Assembly (NCBI GenBank): GCA_021639365.1
Contig: JAJXHK010000047.1
Coordinates: 1-13,018, forward strand
Direction of reading: 5' to 3'
Source of the DNA: Collinsella aerofaciens
GTDB taxonomy: Bacteria > Actinomycetota > Coriobacteriia > Coriobacteriales > Coriobacteriaceae
Length of the DNA stretch: 13,018 bases
Positions 1-5,748 of the stretch are shown one piece after another. The notes under the pieces are model-generated. The model did not search any database and was not told the DNA's origin. It worked only from the letters and a program-made list of their open reading frames with translations. Position numbers and translations under genes: made by a program. Each line of letters starts with the position of its first letter. Within the stretch, counting starts at the first letter, position 1.

Positions 1-49
1 TACTCAGTTCCGCGCCCTCACGGGGTTCGATTCCATGTGGGGGCTGCAT

Positions 50-78
50 AAAAGAAAAGGACCCCTTTGCAGAGGTCC
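50..78 (-). terminator. Intrinsic terminator after tRNA-Phe
   Basis: On the minus strand an 8-bp stem (GGACCTCT pairing with AGGGGTCC, one G-U pair) closes a GCAA tetraloop and is followed by TTTTCTTTT. It lies 14 bases downstream of the tRNA-Phe 3' end, so it should end that transcript. The stem occupies 59-66 and 71-78, and the T-tract 50-58. Confidence 0.85.
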
Positions 79-92
79 TAGTCAATTCAAGG

Positions 93-165
<73 letters not shown>

Positions 166-176
166 ATTTGAGGTGT

Positions 177-191
177 GCCTTGTTTCAAGGC
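177..191 (-). other. Short hairpin in the tRNA-Phe 5' leader
   Basis: GCCTTG and CAAGGC form a perfect 6-bp stem around a 3-base loop. It lies between the inferred transcription start and the mature tRNA 5' end at 165. It would be part of the precursor removed by RNase P. A role in processing is inference only. Confidence 0.5.
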
Positions 192-197
192 TTGATT

Positions 198-225
198 AGT
201 ATAACCAAGGACGCGTTCCGGTCAA
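198..225 (-). promoter_or_regulatory. Sigma70-type promoter for tRNA-Phe
   Basis: On the minus strand, TTGACC (220-225) and TATACT (198-203) match the -35 and -10 consensus hexamers at five of six positions each. They are separated by 16 bp. The mature tRNA begins 32 bases after the -10 box, leaving a leader of about 25 nt. The promoter lies just beyond the stop codon of the ribbon-helix-helix gene, for which no convincing terminator is visible, so read-through into the tRNA is possible. Confidence 0.8.
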
Positions 226-288
226 CCGAGAATTTCAAAAAAGTTTTTGAGCACAGCCTCGGTTCTTTAAATCGGCACGTCAGAGGCA

Positions 289-573
289 TCAGCCGGCAGC
301 AAGAAGTTTTTCGCTCAGAGCCGCACGGGCAAACTCACTTGGCGTCATCCCCTCGGCAGCCGCCCGTCGACGAATGGCCTCCTTCATTCCCAGAGGAATC
401 TTGACCGACAGCGTTGCCGTCCCCTCACCTGAGAGTGGGGGCCGTCCATGCACGATCCCACCAACGGTGTGTTCGCCATCCGGAAACTCTCCGCGCTCGT
501 ACGACTCGCACCACGCGTCAATCATTTCATCCGTTACAACCTGACCATTAGCGGCCGTATACGTCTTGCCCAT
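289..573 (-). CDS. Ribbon-helix-helix (CopG/antitoxin-like) DNA-binding protein
   Basis: This 94-residue protein has a C-terminal ribbon-helix-helix domain at about residues 53-93. A beta-strand segment (TATLSVKIPLGMKEAI) is followed by two helices around EGMTPSEFARAALSEKLL. Such domains dimerise and bind operators, and they often serve as the antitoxin half of type II toxin-antitoxin modules. The acidic N-terminal half, with a DEMIDAWCESYERGEFPDGE segment, would be the partner-binding region. The chosen ATG at 573 sits 6 bases after GGAAGGGG; the ATG at 576 is the alternative and lies too close to that site. The gene overlaps a 26-codon ORF (548-628) that resembles the start of a toxin. An inverted repeat at 654-668 could be its operator. 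The antitoxin role is inferred; it could be a solitary regulator. Confidence 0.8.
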   Translation of the reverse strand: MGKTYTAANGQVVTDEMIDAWCESYERGEFPDGEHTVGGIVHGRPPLSGEGTATLSVKIPLGMKEAIRRRAAAEGMTPSEFARAALSEKLLAAG

Positions 574-628
574 CATCGACCCCTTCCGTCAGGTGCTTTT
601 TAGCGTTGGGATGGATCTCAACATCCAT
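548..628 (-). pseudogene. 26-residue ORF, possible remnant of a toxin gene
   Basis: The ORF encodes a 26-residue peptide starting MDVEIHPNAKKHLTEG and ending in TAA within the ribbon-helix-helix gene. A strong Shine-Dalgarno site (GGAGGAG, 636-642) lies 7 bases before the ATG, the best ribosome site in this part of the window. The segment IHPNAKKHLTE resembles the opening of small toxin-like proteins that begin with a strand followed by an H-x-x-x-H or K-H-(G)-LTE helix and are encoded just before a ribbon-helix-helix partner. Here the reading frame stops where the body of such a protein should begin. My reading is a toxin gene that lost its body by deletion. The alternative is a short leader peptide that couples translation into the downstream gene. 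Confidence 0.4.
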
Positions 629-653
629 GCATCTTCTCCTCCATCTTACCCAA

Positions 654-683
654 TTTCGTATGACGAAAGTCCGCTGTCGCCAA
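654..683 (-). promoter_or_regulatory. Candidate promoter and operator of the ribbon-helix-helix unit
   Basis: On the minus strand, TTGGCG (678-683) and TACGAA (655-660) are separated by 17 bp and could be weak -35 and -10 boxes. A perfect 6-bp inverted repeat, TTTCGT-CAT-ACGAAA (654-668 including the loop), covers the -10 box and lies upstream of the Shine-Dalgarno site. That is where an autorepressing ribbon-helix-helix protein would bind. The -10 match is poor, and 6-bp repeats occur by chance, so this is tentative. Confidence 0.35.
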
Positions 684-686
684 TTC

Positions 687-1046
687 TTAAGCCGACACGC
701 GTTGGAGAGCAGGGGTCGAAACAATGATTGAAGGGCGCTCTAGTGCGGCCCAGGCGCCGGGGCAGGAGCACATACGCCAGGGACGTACGTTTTCGTAGCG
801 CGCGAGGATATTGCCGTCGCGATCGATGAAGGCGATGTCGATGGGATAGGCCATAAAACACGTATGGACCGAAGAGCAGCGTGGAAATGCCATGACGAGC
901 GGCAGACCGTTGGCGGCAACCGGACACCGTCCCAGCATGCCGCGCAGGCGCACGGCAAACGACTCCGCCACCGCAAACTCGGCCGGCGTCCAGCCCAGCC
1001 TATTGAGTGCCCGCGCGTAGGCGATGTAGGACGAGACCGCGGTCAC
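687..1046 (-). CDS. DUF192 family protein, last gene of the tad operon
   Basis: This 119-residue protein matches the DUF192 pattern. The conserved core runs from about residue 29 (SFAVRLRGMLGR) through VHTCFMAYPIDIAFIDRDGNI (60-80) to the end-block VRPWRMCSCPGAWAALERP (87-105). The biochemical function of the family is unknown. Many members are exported, but this one has no signal peptide. Five cysteines (41, 57, 63, 93, 95) include a C-S-C pair. The GTG start at 1046 overlaps the stop of the upstream TadE-like gene (GTGA) and follows a GGGGGTGG ribosome site. An in-frame ATG at 1067 is possible but has no ribosome site. Its place at the end of the pilus operon suggests a role linked to pilus assembly, but nothing in the sequence says which. 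Confidence 0.8.
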   Translation of the reverse strand: MTAVSSYIAYARALNRLGWTPAEFAVAESFAVRLRGMLGRCPVAANGLPLVMAFPRCSSVHTCFMAYPIDIAFIDRDGNILARYENVRPWRMCSCPGAWAALERPSIIVSTPALQRVSA

Positions 1047-1519
1047 ATGACCACCCCCGGACGCCATGGATCGACCGTCACCGCGCGCTCGTGCGACAAC
1101 GTTGTCGGCGCCCCCAGCGGAACGCCAGCGATGCTGAGAGAAGTCGGCCACGGCTCATAGTGCATGGTGCAGGTGTAGGTCCTAAACGTACCGGATAGGG
1201 AGAGCAGACCACCATCCGATGCCTCCGCGCCTTGCTCGCTCGACACTTCGATCTGCAAGTCATAGCCTTCCATGGCATTCAGAATTTGAGTCTGAACCGT
1301 CGCCGAGGCATCGGCAGAGCTTTCGTCGCCCTCCCCCTCCGACGCCACGGCGTGCGCCAACACGATGTCGGGCACCACGCGGTCGAAGCGCGCGACAGCG
1401 CTGGCAAAGATCATGACGTTGTATACGATGAGTGCCAGCACCAGCAAAACGGGCGTAACCACTGCCATCTCCACCGTCGCTTGGGCGCGCTCCTCGCGCA
1501 GACGCATGCGGATACTCAT
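1043..1519 (-). CDS. TadE-like minor pilin
   Basis: This 158-residue protein has a short basic leader, a prepilin-like site RAQATVEM (A12|Q13, with Glu17 at +5), and one hydrophobic helix at about residues 18-40 (VVTPVLLVLALIVYNVMIFA). This is the layout of TadE/TadF minor pilins, which are cleaved by the prepilin peptidase and join the Flp pilus or its assembly complex. The remaining part, about 115 residues, is acidic, rich in Ser and Ala, and would be extracellular. The ATG at 1519 shares one base with the TAA of the TadG-like gene (TAATG) and has a GGTGGG site in front. The end overlaps the DUF192 start. A second ATG at 1507 is a possible alternative. Confidence 0.82.
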   Translation of the reverse strand: MSIRMRLREERAQATVEMAVVTPVLLVLALIVYNVMIFASAVARFDRVVPDIVLAHAVASEGEGDESSADASATVQTQILNAMEGYDLQIEVSSEQGAEASDGGLLSLSGTFRTYTCTMHYEPWPTSLSIAGVPLGAPTTLSHERAVTVDPWRPGVVM

Positions 1520-3672
1520 TACGACCCACCGCCCAGAGCGCCAACCAGCGTGGCGACATCGACGGTAAGCGGGATGGAGCCGCCGCCGGGCAGAGGAATC
1601 TCCGCAAGTGTGAGCACCGTACCGCTGATGGTGCGCTCGACTTGATATTCCAACGCCTCGCAAAGCGCCTTGGGATCGGTCACGCCCAACGGAATGCTTC
1701 GCAGCTTGTCTTGCGCTTGAGAGAGACCAGCAATGTCAGACCCCGGACTCTTAATGACGTTGGCGGAATCAGTCAGCACCGGCTTTCGCAGGCACAAGTC
1801 GCACGGCTCCAGACCCAACGCCGCCACGGACGCCGAAACGGTATCGCCGAGCCACGATGCGATGGAGCCCAACGCGCCGCTGCCCCCTCCTAGGCCTTTA
1901 ATCATCTCGTCCATAAGTTCGTCGGCCGAACCTTGGATGTCTCCGTATCCCACAAGCAGCCGTCCCCAGACATCCATGACGCCATCGAGTACGCCGGCAA
2001 CGCCACCCGAGCGTTCCTTCAATGTCGAGAAAAATCGCGAAAGCACGTTGTTTTGCGCCGTCGCCTCATCGGGCGCCAGCACCGCGGCAGAGATGGCACC
2101 GCGATCGCCAAGCCTGACTGCCGTGTTAAACGAAGAGTTGAGCTCATCGGGGCTCGAGATGGCACCCGAAACCGCAAAGGCAACCACGCCGTTGCGACCG
2201 GGCGGAGCGATACGCGGACGCTCGCCCGAAAGCGCTTTAATGGCCTGGTCAAACGCATTGCTCGCACGGTCGGCCTCATCCTCGGTCTGACGCATGAGCT
2301 CAAGCTCTTTGTTCCGACATTTGACGTATTCCTCCAAGGCCTTTTTAAACTCGTCGAAGTGATACTCGAAGCCGTTTTCGATAGAGGTTGAAGGCGCCGC
2401 AACAGCACCAAGCGACAAAACGCCAAAATGGCATTTGCTGCATTTATCCTGTCCATCGTAATCGGCAACCGAAGCAAATCCGCTCGGCGTCCCTTTCTTA
2501 TAGTTAGGGCAGGTCGTCCCGTAATGCAGATACGCCTTGTCATCGTTCACGCTCGTCGGCCACACCGCATCGGTATAGAGCTCCGTCGCCCGAACCTCAT
2601 CAGAGTTGCGCGGCAGCAGCGGAATATAGGAGGAAACCCTGTCTCCGTTCTCGGTTATATGTGCCCGATCGACCTCCGCGCTCGCATAGGTATAAAACGC
2701 CTTACGCGCCGCAGACTCTGCCTTCATCTCGACACTCGAGCCGTGGGGCTTCTCATTTGTCAGACGCCAATGGTAGTAGTCCTTCGCGCGATCAAGGGCA
2801 ACTTGGGGCTCCCACGTAACGCTCGATGAGTAATGCGGATTTTGAACACCGGGGAGATCCGTTAGGCTTTTCGCACGCTCCCACATGCAAGAACAGCTGC
2901 CGACCGAGCCCTTGTCAGACCCACCACAATCCGCCAGCCAAGCACGCTCTTTAGCCTTCGCCGTGTCCTCAGAAGCCTTCCGCAGCTCCTCGGCCGCACA
3001 CTCTAAATCATCTGATGTGTCTTTAATGGTATCGGTCGAGATCTCTGATCCTTTGAGCGCAGCGAAGTCAGACTCGGATGTCCTGGGCACGGCAAGCGCC
3101 GTACCGGTATAGGTCACACTATCGGTATCCTGCGCCGACACCGCCTGCGTGGCACGCGCGGCGATCAGATACGGCAGAGCCGTCTCGATTTTCTGTAAGC
3201 CTTCCGATGCGCTTTTGGCAAACTTGTTGCGCGTTTTAATGATCTCAATCCCGGTGTCGACCATATTGCCGGCAACCGGCTCGGCACCCGGGATGAGGAT
3301 GGCGACCAGGCCCGTCCCGATCGTGGCAAACCCCGCCAGCCCCAGACTCAAGATGCTCGCATCAACCACCGTGGCAGCCGTGTGATAGGACGACACTACG
3401 TTGGCACCCGCCAGCGCGCCGCTATCAGCCGCCACCTGGGTATCCCCGGCACGCGACATGCTCCATATCGCCGCGGTCGACGAAAACAACAATGTGAGCA
3501 CCACTAGGATGACCACGGCAGAAGAAAGCGTGGTATAGGCGCCGTCTTCGATAAACAGATCGACACCGGCTCGACCCATAAAGCCGCCTCGCTTGCGATG
3601 GCAGCTCGGACGGTGCGTCAAAACGCGTCTAGACCAGAAACGCTTAATCCCATGCAGCAATCCACGAATCAT
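1519..3672 (-). CDS. Large TadG-like pilus-associated surface protein
   Basis: This 717-residue protein begins with a basic region, then a membrane helix at about residues 51-70 (SAVVILVVLTLLFSSTAAIW), then DTQVAADSGALAGAN (77-91). That last motif matches the TadG-like N-terminal signature QxAADxxALAGA. A second hydrophobic stretch lies at about 105-130. The rest is probably outside the cell. It has a charged, helix-prone segment at 215-250, a middle domain with C388 and C411-S-K-C414-H, an acidic helical segment near 440-480, and a glycine-rich C-terminus. Twelve cysteines include C260-x-C262, C411-x-x-C414 and C624-x-x-C627. The ATG at 3672 follows GGAGGGAG by 3-6 bases and overlaps the upstream gene by 29 bases. 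TadG proteins anchor or tip the pilus in other systems; the exact role here is unknown. Confidence 0.75.
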   Translation of the reverse strand: MIRGLLHGIKRFWSRRVLTHRPSCHRKRGGFMGRAGVDLFIEDGAYTTLSSAVVILVVLTLLFSSTAAIWSMSRAGDTQVAADSGALAGANVVSSYHTAATVVDASILSLGLAGFATIGTGLVAILIPGAEPVAGNMVDTGIEIIKTRNKFAKSASEGLQKIETALPYLIAARATQAVSAQDTDSVTYTGTALAVPRTSESDFAALKGSEISTDTIKDTSDDLECAAEELRKASEDTAKAKERAWLADCGGSDKGSVGSCSCMWERAKSLTDLPGVQNPHYSSSVTWEPQVALDRAKDYYHWRLTNEKPHGSSVEMKAESAARKAFYTYASAEVDRAHITENGDRVSSYIPLLPRNSDEVRATELYTDAVWPTSVNDDKAYLHYGTTCPNYKKGTPSGFASVADYDGQDKCSKCHFGVLSLGAVAAPSTSIENGFEYHFDEFKKALEEYVKCRNKELELMRQTEDEADRASNAFDQAIKALSGERPRIAPPGRNGVVAFAVSGAISSPDELNSSFNTAVRLGDRGAISAAVLAPDEATAQNNVLSRFFSTLKERSGGVAGVLDGVMDVWGRLLVGYGDIQGSADELMDEMIKGLGGGSGALGSIASWLGDTVSASVAALGLEPCDLCLRKPVLTDSANVIKSPGSDIAGLSQAQDKLRSIPLGVTDPKALCEALEYQVERTISGTVLTLAEIPLPGGGSIPLTVDVATLVGALGGGS

Positions 3673-4180
3673 AATCTCCCTCCAGCCATTCGGGACGCGA
3701 TTGATACGAGACATCGACCTTGAGCTCAACGTAGCCGCCCTCGGCGGTACCACCAATAGCCTGCGCAAACGCACCGATCACAGGCAACGGCTTGACCTCG
3801 CCGGAAACGGACACGGACGAGACGCCACCCGCACCGGCCCGGCCAAGCTCGATGTCCCACGACAACGGCCCGCCGGCATGAAAGATCGAAACGTTGGGCA
3901 CTGCGGCAAGTCGGCGGCGGGTGAACTCCTTAAGATCGTCGTCCTCCGCCGTCGTCGTGGTCATGAGCCGCGCGGTCTCGGCGGCGGCAGACTCCATGAC
4001 CGCGCGCGTATAGAGCAGGCACACCGGTTGCAGCGCGAGAAGGATGAGTGTCAGAAACGTCGGCAGCAAAAAAGCGGCCTCGACCGTAGACTGCGCCCGG
4101 TCCTCGCGCGCGGCATCAATACAACGCGATGTCCTTAGCGGCCGCAGCGGCGTCGATAACCGACGTCGAGGCAACGCCAT
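3644..4180 (-). CDS. TadE-like minor pilin with unclear start
   Basis: The protein has the prepilin signature REDRAQSTVEAAF followed by one hydrophobic helix (about 36-56 from the ATG), then a roughly 120-residue extracellular part ending DYDSWIAAWD. This is a TadE-type minor pilin. The nearest in-frame ATG is at 4180, which gives 178 residues, a very basic 20-residue extension and a 65-base overlap with the upstream gene; its ribosome site is weak. No GTG or TTG in frame lies closer. The ATT codon at 4120 overlaps the upstream TGA as ATTGA, like the GTGA and ATGA junctions elsewhere in this operon. It would give a 158-residue protein with a leader length matching its paralogs. The ATG is listed because it is a conventional start. 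Confidence 0.75.
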   Translation of the reverse strand: MALPRRRLSTPLRPLRTSRCIDAAREDRAQSTVEAAFLLPTFLTLILLALQPVCLLYTRAVMESAAAETARLMTTTTAEDDDLKEFTRRRLAAVPNVSIFHAGGPLSWDIELGRAGAGGVSSVSVSGEVKPLPVIGAFAQAIGGTAEGGYVELKVDVSYQSRPEWLEGDYDSWIAAWD

Positions 4181-4334
4181 GGGATGCCGCCCGCTCAACC
4201 AGCGCCGCCAAGCGCCCATCGGTGCCGGCACGCCAAAGTCCCGCGATCGCCAGCACGATCGATAACAGCGCCACCGTGACGATGGCGTATTCGACCGTCG
4301 CCTGGGCAGATTCCTCACGCAGGACATCATGCAT
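4116..4334 (-). CDS. Small Flp/TadE-like pilin-related protein
   Basis: This 72-residue protein opens MHDVLREESAQATVEYAIV. The processing motif places A10|Q11 with Glu15 at +5, followed by a hydrophobic helix at about residues 16-32 and a roughly 40-residue Ala-rich tail. It is longer than a mature Flp pilin and shorter than a normal TadE, so it is probably a minor pseudopilin of TadF type. It starts 1 base after the stop of the upstream gene, with AAAGGAGGG 8 bases before the ATG. Its last bases overlap the next TadE-like gene if ATT is used there, and more so if the ATG at 4180 is used. The leader resembles that of Flp (LREESAQ in both), which suggests duplication. Confidence 0.78.
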   Translation of the reverse strand: MHDVLREESAQATVEYAIVTVALLSIVLAIAGLWRAGTDGRLAALVERAASHGVASTSVIDAAAAAKDIALY

Positions 4335-4335
4335 T

Positions 4336-4899
4336 TCACGATCCCTCCTTTGAGTCCGTTGCCTGCGGGCTCAGGCGCACGGCGCGCAGACGACACGAAG
4401 CATCGCCAGCATCCGCGGCAATTGTCACCATATCGACCCAGCCGCGTCCGTCGCGTACGATGGCGCCCCACACGTTTCCCTTGATGTCGAGATAGCCGCT
4501 CAGAGCAAGTTGCGCCGTGGGTACCTCGCGATAGGCACGCAGCATATCCGCCGCCGCTTCGGTCATCGGTCGGTCCTCGGACCATGCAAGCCGGACCGCA
4601 ATCGCGTTGTCCTCAGGCGAATCCGTCGCAGTGCCAGACCGCTTGTCGAGCGTCCGCAGAAAGGTTTGCGCCGTGACAGCGACATCCGAATCGTCCGCAT
4701 CTCGCATCTCATCTTTTTGAGACGCCACCACCGAATCTGAGCCCGAATCGAAGGCGGCCCCAGGACGCTGCTGCCGTGCGGCGTTAAGCCCCCAAAGCAC
4801 CGCCGCTATCGCCACGGTCAGGCAAGCAAACACCAGCAGCACCCCGATGGGGCGCTCGCCCTCTACAGGCTGTTGATGCCCTCGCTGATAGCGTTCCAT
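4336..4899 (-). CDS. Unknown single-pass membrane protein of the tad operon
   Basis: I do not recognise this 187-residue protein. It has a short basic and polar N-terminus, one membrane helix at about residues 18-39 (IGVLLVFACLTVAIAAVLWG), a charged linker at 45-75, and a compact C-terminal domain at about 75-180. That domain has a strand-rich stretch, LALSGYLDIKGNVWGAIVRDGRGWVDM, at 131-157. The topology predicts the C-terminal domain lies outside the membrane. The gene sits between flp and a pilin-like gene and overlaps flp by 37 bases, so it is very likely part of the pilus system. The ATG at 4899 has only a weak ribosome site, so it may depend on coupling to flp translation. It lacks the prepilin motif of its neighbours. 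An assembly or stability factor for the pilin is possible but unproven. Confidence 0.72.
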   Translation of the reverse strand: MERYQRGHQQPVEGERPIGVLLVFACLTVAIAAVLWGLNAARQQRPGAAFDSGSDSVVASQKDEMRDADDSDVAVTAQTFLRTLDKRSGTATDSPEDNAIAVRLAWSEDRPMTEAAADMLRAYREVPTAQLALSGYLDIKGNVWGAIVRDGRGWVDMVTIAADAGDASCRLRAVRLSPQATDSKEGS

Positions 4900-5096
4900 A
4901 GATCTTGGACCTTGCCTTTAAATGCAACGATGGCAATAATCGCGATCACCACAAGCACGCCCACCAAAATGGCGTACTCGGTGGTACCCTGCGCGCTCTC
5001 CTCCCGCAACAGCTCCTTGGCATGCTGGCGAGCGCGGATCGCCCGGCAAAAAGCCCAGTTCCAAGCCTTGTCAGCAACTTCGACCATCGTGTTCAT
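4863..5096 (-). CDS. flp: Flp-family major pilin precursor
   Basis: This 77-residue protein ends with the Flp pattern: a basic leader, EESAQGTTEYAILVGVLVV, a hydrophobic helix at about residues 41-59, and a short amphipathic tail FKGKVQDLWNAISEGINSL. With cleavage at A35|Q36, Glu40 is +5 and Tyr41 is +6, as in the Flp motif x|xxxxEY. The -1 residue would be Ala instead of the usual Gly. The mature pilin would be 42 residues and the leader 35, which is longer than in many Flp precursors. The ATG at 5096 has a strong site, GGGAGGA, 5 bases upstream, in line with high expression. Ten bases separate it from the tadC stop. Confidence 0.92.
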   Translation of the reverse strand: MNTMVEVADKAWNWAFCRAIRARQHAKELLREESAQGTTEYAILVGVLVVIAIIAIVAFKGKVQDLWNAISEGINSL

Positions 5097-5106
5097 GTAT
5101 TCCTCC

Positions 5107-5748
5107 CTACATCATCCCGCCTGCTCCCAGCAGCGGGCCCAATATGGACAGAAGCAACGCCGGCAAGATGAGCGTGCCGGTGGGAATCAGCAGCTTGACG
5201 GGCGCACGTTCGATCTCGCGCTCGACCGCGGCGCGATGAGCCGCACGGATCTCGCGACTTTGAGCGGCCAGCGTCTCGGCAAGTGGGGCACCCAGGGCGA
5301 GCGCCTGCCCCACCGTGATGGCAAAGGTCTCGAGCGCTCGCACGTCCAGGTCGCGCGCGGCGGCCAACAACTCGTCCTCACGCGTGCCCACGCCCACCTG
5401 CCACGCCATGCAGGCGCGCTCAAGGCGAAGAGCCAGCACTGACCGGCGGTTGGCGCAGAAAATCTCAAGCGCCGCATCAAACGAAAGACCGGCCGAAAGA
5501 CCCAAGCGCACAACATCGATCATCTCGGACACTTCGCCGAGCGACACTCGCGCCGGGCCGCCCGCTCCAACCGCGCCCTTCACTCGCGCGGTCAGAGCAT
5601 CGACCACCGAGCGACCCGCGGCAGCGACCAGCACCGCCTCGCGCTTGCAGGCCCCTACGATCTTGCGTGCATCCGCCCGATCCAAACCCGTCGCGACAAA
5701 TACACTCAGGGCACACAGGCAAGCCGCAACTGCAACCGGGGCGCTCAT
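5107..5748 (-). CDS. tadC: TadC-like pilus assembly platform protein (T2SSF domain)
   Basis: This 213-residue inner-membrane protein carries a type II secretion F (T2SSF) domain at about residues 70-205. A hydrophobic N-terminus (1-20) is followed by a soluble stretch, the motif MIDVVRLGLSAGLSFDAALE (77-96), and a C-terminal membrane segment (IPTGTLILPALLLSILGPLL, 188-207). TadB and TadC form the platform on which the CpaF ATPase acts. The ATG at 5748 overlaps the tadB stop (ATGA), with GGTGGAG in front. It is shorter than many TadC proteins, as if the first membrane segments were reduced. Confidence 0.9.
   Translation of the reverse strand: MSAPVAVAACLCALSVFVATGLDRADARKIVGACKREAVLVAAAGRSVVDALTARVKGAVGAGGPARVSLGEVSEMIDVVRLGLSAGLSFDAALEIFCANRRSVLALRLERACMAWQVGVGTREDELLAAARDLDVRALETFAITVGQALALGAPLAETLAAQSREIRAAHRAAVEREIERAPVKLLIPTGTLILPALLLSILGPLLGAGGMM

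Noticed and set aside
11..49. GGTTCGATTCC near 24-34, resembling a tRNA or tmRNA T-loop on the plus strand
   Set aside because: The flanking bases CGGGG and CCATG do not pair as a T-stem beyond two bases, and no acceptor or anticodon arm could be built in the 49 bases available. The segment is left unexplained.
235..252. TCAAAAA-AG-TTTTTGA inverted repeat after the ribbon-helix-helix gene as terminator
   Set aside because: The stem is entirely AT-rich with a 2-base loop, so it would not be a stable intrinsic terminator.
687..720. Possible intrinsic terminator at the end of the tad operon (TGTCG and CGACA arms around 674-697)
   Set aside because: The stem is only about 5 bp and no T-tract follows on the minus strand. 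The operon's end signal is not evident.
1733..2391. Long open frames on the plus strand opposite the TadG-like gene and elsewhere in the tad operon
   Set aside because: They are antisense to well-supported genes, have low-complexity Ser/Arg/Pro-rich products, no ribosome sites and no recognisable domains. High GC in the opposite strand explains them.
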